Positions 58,901-64,000 of a stretch of DNA of 64,000 nt are shown one piece after another. Position 1 is the first letter of the stretch. Every line of letters starts with the position of its first letter. Source of the stretch: Peltaster fructicola (Eukaryota; Ascomycota; Dothideomycetes); assembly GCA_001592805.2 (NCBI GenBank), contig CP051141.1, positions 682,001 through 746,000 on the forward strand, given 5' to 3'. Under the pieces are notes generated by a model. That model had not been told where the DNA came from and made no database searches. It saw only the letters and a list, made by a program, of their open reading frames with translations. Both the position numbers and the translations under genes were made by a program.

Positions 58901-60186
58901 AGTTCAAGCTTGACATGGACGGCAAGGTCATTCAGGCTGGTAAGTTCGATAACAAGTCCACCAACGAGGAACGAGACGAGATGCTTCGAGTCATGTTGGA
59001 GACTGCAGAAGCTGCCGACAGCCTGGAACAGGACGAAATGGATGACGACGATCTCAACTTGATGATGATGCGAAGTGAAGAGGAGCTGGTTATCTTCCAG
59101 GAGATGGATGCAGAGCGCGCAAGATCCCAAACATATGGACCGGACAAAAAACTGCCACGACTTCTTGGTGAGAGTGAGCTTCCGGACATCTACCTCAACG
59201 AGGAAAACCCAGTCGTCGAGGAGATCGAGTTCAACTACGGTCGTGGCGCACGAGAGCGAACCAAAGTCAAGTACGATGACGGTCTTACTGAGGAGCAATG
59301 GGCGGATGCTGTCGATGCTGACGATGATACCATTGAAGATGCTATTGCTCGCAAGCAAGCTCGCATTGCCAAGAGATCAGCCAAGAAGGACGGTCGTGGT
59401 AGAGACGAAGACGATCTCGGCGAAAGTCCTGCGGCATCGCGTAACAGCTCAGAGTCACCGCCTCCACAACCCAAGAAACGAGGTCGGAAACCTGGTAAGG
59501 CTACGGAGAAGCGCAAAGCAGACGAAGCATCTCTCGACGGCATCGAGCCACCAAAGAAGCGCGGCCGGACGAAGGTTCAGGAAACCTTGTCAGAAAGCGA
59601 GCGACGGACATTGCAGACCATCCTGGATAATGTCTACGAACCGCTGCAAGATCTTGAAGAGCGAGTGCCGGGACAACCACCTCGAGGAATCATTGATCCC
59701 TTCGTTGAGCTGCCACCACGACAATACTATCCCGATTACTACGAGCTGATTCAGCGACCAATCTGTATGGCACAAATTGCCGCCAAGATCAACAAGAAGG
59801 AATACCAGAGTCTGCGACAGTTTTACCAGGACATCAAGCTGTTGTGCAGCAATTGCAAGCAGTACAACGAGGACGGAAGCATGTTATACAATGATGCGAA
59901 CCTGATCGAGGTGTGTTGAAGGCCCCTATAAGTCCAAAGACAACGCTAACAAAGGCCACAGCAAGCTGCAGTCAACAAACTTCGAGAACAGACAGCTGAC
60001 CATCCTGAATGGCAAGACTTCGACGATGTCTCATCCAACTTCGATGCTGCGTCACGCCCGATATCGACCGTCGGTACTCCGCAGCCTGCACGCTCTGGAA
60101 TAAAGCTCAAGCTGAACGGCGCGAAGCCCAATGGTGGTCAATCGCGACAAGACACCGACAGTCTTGCACAGAGCGATGAAGAGTGA
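55914..60186 (+). CDS. SNF2: SNF2/STH1 remodeller ATPase with bromodomain, frame broken three times
   Basis: This is the motor of a SWI/SNF or RSC complex. Exons 55914-56012, 56059-59910 and 59962-60186 give about 1391 codons. A QLQ motif (24-58) is followed by an HSA region (about 300-375, MSANRTNYRRVKKQTIKEA), the motor with DEMGLGKT near 548, a DEGH box near 650 and lobe 2 at about 848-980, a SnAC segment (about 1000-1085, DMDGKVIQAGKFDNKST) and a bromodomain (about 1211-1315, YYPDYYELIQRP). Just before and after the HSA region the conserved reading moves one frame at about 56868, again at about 56902 and again at about 57372. Each fits one missing base, and the three together keep length 3n. 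SNF2 and STH1 are not distinguished. Confidence 0.94.
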
Positions 60187-60392
60187 TTGAAGCACATGGA
60201 GTTGATGGTTTGAGTAATGTGAAACGATCAGCTGGAGTCGCGCCTTCTTTCGAAGGACTCTGCAGCGAGGCGATGGGCTGTCCTTGTTCATCTAGACTTT
60301 TGTAGCAGTAGCAAATCGAACACAGTATCTGTAGCAATGCCCGTGGCCAATAACGCCCTCTATGGTAATATAAATTCATCGCTTGACAGGTC

Positions 60393-60944
60393 TTACTGTC
60401 GCGCTGCCTTGTCGTCTGGGTGTGAAGCATCATAAGCATCTCGTGCTGCTGTAAACTTGTCGGTGACCACATCGCAGAGATCGGCAAGATCTTGCAGTCC
60501 TTTTCGAAGCACCTCATACACACTGACGCCACCTGTAGTATGTCAGCCAGCTCGGGCAACATCCTCCACTGTACTCACCCCATGTCTGTATTCGTAGATT
60601 CATGACGGCCTCGGACGGATGTGGTATCGAGTAACCGCAAAACTCGACGTCAGGGCTGTGAGGATATTGTCAGTGGCAAGACTGACCACCGCTGGGTGGA
60701 CATACTTCTTTGTGATGACATATCGTAATGCGTTGCCGAGAGTGTGATCTTCTCGCTCAAAAGCGAATGAAGCAGCAGTGTCTGTAGAGCCAGGGAGCTG
60801 TGGTGAGCCGTTAGTCGTGGTCTCGAAGCGTATGATTGAGGTCCTCACAAGTCGCAATCTCTGCTTCAATCCGTGCTCGATGGATCCTTCGTCATCTGCA
60901 CCAGGCGATGCATCACGCATATCGACATCGTTGGCGCTCGCCAT
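60393..60944 (-). CDS. RPC19: RNA polymerase I/III subunit RPC19 (AC19), 151 aa
   Basis: AC19 pairs with AC40 in the assembly platform of RNA polymerases I and III. Exons 60944-60706, 60655-60579 and 60532-60393 join in frame. The alpha-like motif is clear: [16 protein letters not shown], then across the first intron [16 protein letters not shown] and MNLRIQTW. The C-terminal helix [17 protein letters not shown] follows. Introns are 50 and 46 nt. Confidence 0.95.
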
Positions 60945-61302
60945 GCTGCTGTATGATTATCGTTATAGCCCTGTACTCGGTCGAATATGAAACTCGATGT
61001 GCTTGTGTCGGTGACTAAAATTTCGCTTATAAAACTCAATACTACATTGACTTCATCTCCCAGCAACAACCACAGACCAGGCAAGAGACTTGAACATGGA
61101 CACTGTAAACAGAGCAGTATCTGCATATCTCCAATGATAAGCTGCTTCACATTCTCGGTAATGCCTAAGTCTCTTCAACATACCTCTATCGTTATATGCG
61201 CTAACGATGACCATCTGACACATGGGTCAGGGATCACACTGAACATACGAGACTCTTCCGACGTCTACACTCCTTCTCCTGACCTATGCTCTCGTCCGAC
61301 TT
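60945..61302. other. spacer: RPC19 promoter
   Basis: About 360 bp between two minus-strand genes. No gene or repeat seen. Confidence 0.4.
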
Positions 61303-63048
61303 TTAAACATTGACGGCGGCCCACTGCCACATGATACAACCGTACGCACTGTTGTCGTTCAAATAGCCAGCACTATTTCCTGATTGACACTGATTCGCAG
61401 CCACCATCATCTTTCGTTTGCAGTCATCTCCCTTGATGCCGAACTTGGCTGGATCAGCACACTTGTTGCCAGGGAACTTCTGATCCTGCACTTCCGAGCT
61501 TGCGTAGGTTGACATGATGATCTTGACATTGCCTTTGGTATACTCCCAGCGGGCGAGATCCTTAGGTGGAAACTGAACGAAGCTCTTGGGCGAGTAGTCT
61601 GGGTACATGTAAAGATCCTGGTTACAGTAGTCGTCGATTGCGTCTTTGAGGACGTCAGCAGGCACTGAACTAGCTGGGTTGTTGTAGAAATTGAAGCCGC
61701 AAGTGAAGACTTCTGAAACAGTTGTGCTCATTCGAAGTTGGCCACATCCATCGAGGATACGACCTCCAAATTTGCCTGTTGGCTCTCTGAAGTTCGTATC
61801 GCACCCATCGACAGTCTTGGAGAGCAATCGTGTGCAGGTGGCCTCGTCCAGCTTATAGCTGTCGCCCTCGCCAGTGCAGTCTGGATCTTTCGAGTAGTCC
61901 ACACCAAAGGTCATGTAAGAGTTTCCGAGCCGAGGACGATAATCGTTCCAGACGCCAGTCCCTCCCTGGTTCACTGTCTTTCCAGAGACGCCTTTGCAGA
62001 AGTCCTTGACATTATCAATGGCCTCCTTTCTATTAGCGCCAGTGCCATCTAGCTTGTCTGCGCTTCTAGGGTGGACGCCATCGCAGGTGAGAATGCCTTC
62101 GCTAAGCACTGGTTTGAGTGACCATTGCAGACAGCCGTCTAAGACCGTCCCGCCTCCCATATTACCAGCAGGATCGGGACATTGGTCTAGCGTTTCTGGG
62201 AGTATGATGTTGCAGTCGTCGAGATCAATGGTAGAGTCGTCCTTATCTTGGGCTGTGGCACAAGATTGCGTCTGACTGACTGTGATATTGAGAAGATTCC
62301 CTGGAGCGCTGTTCCAGATCTCCATCGTGCCTATACCAGTCACATTGGCGAGCTGGTCCTTATGTATGTTGCAGAACTCCTTGAGCTTCGTTTTGGCGTA
62401 ATCCTTGTTAACGGATGCCATGTCGCCGGGAAATCCGCAGACGACAAGGTCGCTGTTCATCCTAGCAGGAGGAATATGTTTCAGCTCCTCTGGTGTGGCT
62501 CCTATCTCTGAATGTGGTACTACCGACAGTGGAGGCAGCGTTGATGAGGTGCTGACAGTGCTAGATCTTGTGGAGGTAGTCATAGTTGTCATGGCTGGCG
62601 TTGTAGGTGATGGTGTAATGTTCGGCGGTACATTTGGAGGTCCTACGCTTGGAACTCCTGGCACTCCTGGGATTGGCTTCGGTACTGCTAACCAGGCCAG
62701 ACCTGCAGCGCCGCCAGCAGCAGCTGCAGCAAGGACAACAGCTACCACTGTCTCACCGGCCGAGTCGGTAGTCGTCAAGGTAGTTGCTGCTGTAAGGCTG
62801 TTGTAACCAGACAGACTGGTGCCATGAAACGTCTGGCTTACTGTCAAGCTCCCAGAAGTCATGACAACGACAGAAGTGGCCACTGTATCGAGTGCAAGAC
62901 CACAAGTCGAACTTGTACCGCTCGTCGAACATGGTACATTGATGGGACTAGGCGCCACACCAGATGCTGATGAGTCCGGTGCTGGGAGCGCGATGGTGAC
63001 CGACGCCAGGTGTATTATCATCGCAAGCCATGCTGCCTGCAGTCTCAT
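61303..63048 (-). CDS. secreted three-module cysteine-rich protein of unknown function, 581 aa
   Basis: A signal peptide (1-21, MRLQAAWLAMIIHLASVTIA) leads to a Ser/Thr-rich region, a hydrophobic Ala/Gly stretch (about 98-118) that may be a membrane segment, and a Pro-rich linker (GVPGVPSVGPPNVPP). Three related modules follow (about 195-305, 320-432 and 440-580). Each starts with a short (L/V)xCG/D motif, has a helix with xFC or xYC, and ends at a GG-x-x-LDGC or YGCIMW element. The C-L-DGCD-GG-DGC pattern occurs in many secreted ascomycete proteins, some attached to chitinases. No catalytic motif is visible. The frame is intact and has no intron. Confidence 0.7.
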   Translation of the reverse strand: MRLQAAWLAMIIHLASVTIALPAPDSSASGVAPSPINVPCSTSGTSSTCGLALDTVATSVVVMTSGSLTVSQTFHGTSLSGYNSLTAATTLTTTDSAGETVVAVVLAAAAAGGAAGLAWLAVPKPIPGVPGVPSVGPPNVPPNITPSPTTPAMTTMTTSTRSSTVSTSSTLPPLSVVPHSEIGATPEELKHIPPARMNSDLVVCGFPGDMASVNKDYAKTKLKEFCNIHKDQLANVTGIGTMEIWNSAPGNLLNITVSQTQSCATAQDKDDSTIDLDDCNIILPETLDQCPDPAGNMGGGTVLDGCLQWSLKPVLSEGILTCDGVHPRSADKLDGTGANRKEAIDNVKDFCKGVSGKTVNQGGTGVWNDYRPRLGNSYMTFGVDYSKDPDCTGEGDSYKLDEATCTRLLSKTVDGCDTNFREPTGKFGGRILDGCGQLRMSTTVSEVFTCGFNFYNNPASSVPADVLKDAIDDYCNQDLYMYPDYSPKSFVQFPPKDLARWEYTKGNVKIIMSTYASSEVQDQKFPGNKCADPAKFGIKGDDCKRKMMVAANQCQSGNSAGYLNDNSAYGCIMWQWAAVNV

Positions 63049-64000
63049 GTTGCTAATTGGATCCCGCAGTATGCGGTAATTGTAAGTATATCCGGGTAAG
63101 TGGAGCCCTGGTGGTGAATGCTGCCCTGCGGACTAGTCAACACAATGTCGAGGCGAGTGTCGCTGCTTTTGTGCTCATAGCACTGCATGAGGAGCTATTC
63201 TGGTCAGCCATGAAGATCAACATGGCATCAGTACCATGCCACTTCAAGTTGTGATGGTATATTAATGGCAGTGTTGGAAAGAGGCGAGACTGAGGACGAC
63301 ATGTTGTCTCTACACACAACAGAATGTTCGATCCGTTACAGTTGGCTGCAGAGGAGAGGCGTGAACGTTGTGTGTACGCAAGCATCGTGCTTCGATTTGC
63401 TGTACTTGCTGCACTGGAGTGGCACAGACTTGTCTTCGATAGACGCCGCAGTATGTGCCTCATCGCTCGTTCGTATGCAAGCAATGGAGACGTTGAGATG
63501 GTTTCCAGTGCGGCTATGCTTGAAGGATGTGACGATCGGCAGCAATCGTCGGGATGTCCGTGAGCATCATCGACCACAATATGTCTCTGTGATAACGACT
63601 TGGACGAGATTGTTATTGGTCGAGGAGAAGGACCCATAGGAACGACTTGCCGCAATCGCTATACTTGAGATCGACTGCCTTTCGACGAATGACTGCTAAT
63701 GGCAACACTTTCGCTCCAAGTCTCTTATGTTGCCATGCTCTGCCTTTGCACACGTTGGAGTTCCGAGATAACAGCAACACAACAACCTCTGAGAGGATAT
63801 CCTAGCTTACGCTGTCATGTGTGATGATCTGTTGTGACCGAGTAGTCGTGTATATATCGTTGTTATCAGTCGAATTCCTAAGCAGTATGTCCGAACGAAG
63901 CCATCTGATTGCCACGCAGTAAGAGCAGACATGAAAGCTGCCATTGTGTGCTTCTCCTTTATTGGTGCCACTACCGCTTGGGTACTAGATGACTCTTGCC
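63049..64000. other. right-hand flank without recognised gene
   Basis: About 950 bp. Overlapping open frames of up to 172 codons on both strands have no family features and shadow each other. The first few hundred bases should be the promoter of the cysteine-rich protein. Confidence 0.4.

Overview
This window is nuclear DNA of a filamentous ascomycete (Pezizomycotina, probably a dothideomycete; the class is an inference from gene content). It is gene-dense. Introns are short (about 41-147 nt, GT-AG, with CTAAC/CTGAC-like branch sites). The genes are typically fungal: a WOR1/RYP1-type regulator, GLEYA-domain adhesin, TRI12-like MFS pump, GSK3, CBP80, MTO1 and the LYR subunit of complex I. I saw no tRNA, rRNA, CRISPR array, intact transposon or viral element.

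Layout, left to right. INO80 remodeller ATPase (+, 380-5409). Cardiolipin synthase (-, 5927-7186), diverging from an APC-family permease (+, 7913-9591). MFS exporter (-, 9829-11682). WOR1/SGE1 master regulator (-, 12689-14323) with about 4.6 kb of gene-poor upstream DNA. Cap-binding protein CBP80 (-, 18947-21619). GSK3 kinase (-, 22598-24111). Mitochondrial tRNA-modifying MTO1 (-, 25912-28005), sharing a 242-bp divergent promoter with the SUN-like ER protein SLP1 (+, 28248-30887). Splicing factor BUD31 (-, 31134-31772). A giant 3254-residue secreted repeat adhesin (-, 32446-42259). Complex I LYR subunit (+, 43841-44405), converging on HIS3 (-, 44608-45328). Secreted GlcG/HbpS-like protein (-, 45811-46393). 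TED1/CDC1-type phosphoesterase (-, 46748-48244). A GIY-YIG-like gene (-, 48662-50607). Ribosomal protein uL2 (-, 51856-52870). Catalase-like protein (+, 54149-55167). SNF2/STH1 remodeller ATPase (+, 55914-60186). RNA polymerase I/III subunit RPC19 (-, 60393-60944). A secreted three-module cysteine-rich protein (-, 61303-63048).

Most genes are unrelated housekeeping neighbours, not a cluster. The accessory part is the giant adhesin, the GIY-YIG-like gene, the two decayed copies of an unknown gene that lie near these two, and the cysteine-rich secreted protein.

Several conserved genes (INO80, SNF2, permease, GSK3, the GIY-YIG-like gene, possibly cardiolipin synthase) need one or more 1-nt corrections, mostly in short homopolymers, to give the family protein. 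One uL2 intron lacks its GT donor. The 9.7-kb adhesin, MTO1, SLP1, CBP80, HIS3 and others are fully open. I read the lesions mainly as sequence or assembly error, but this cannot be decided from the sequence alone.
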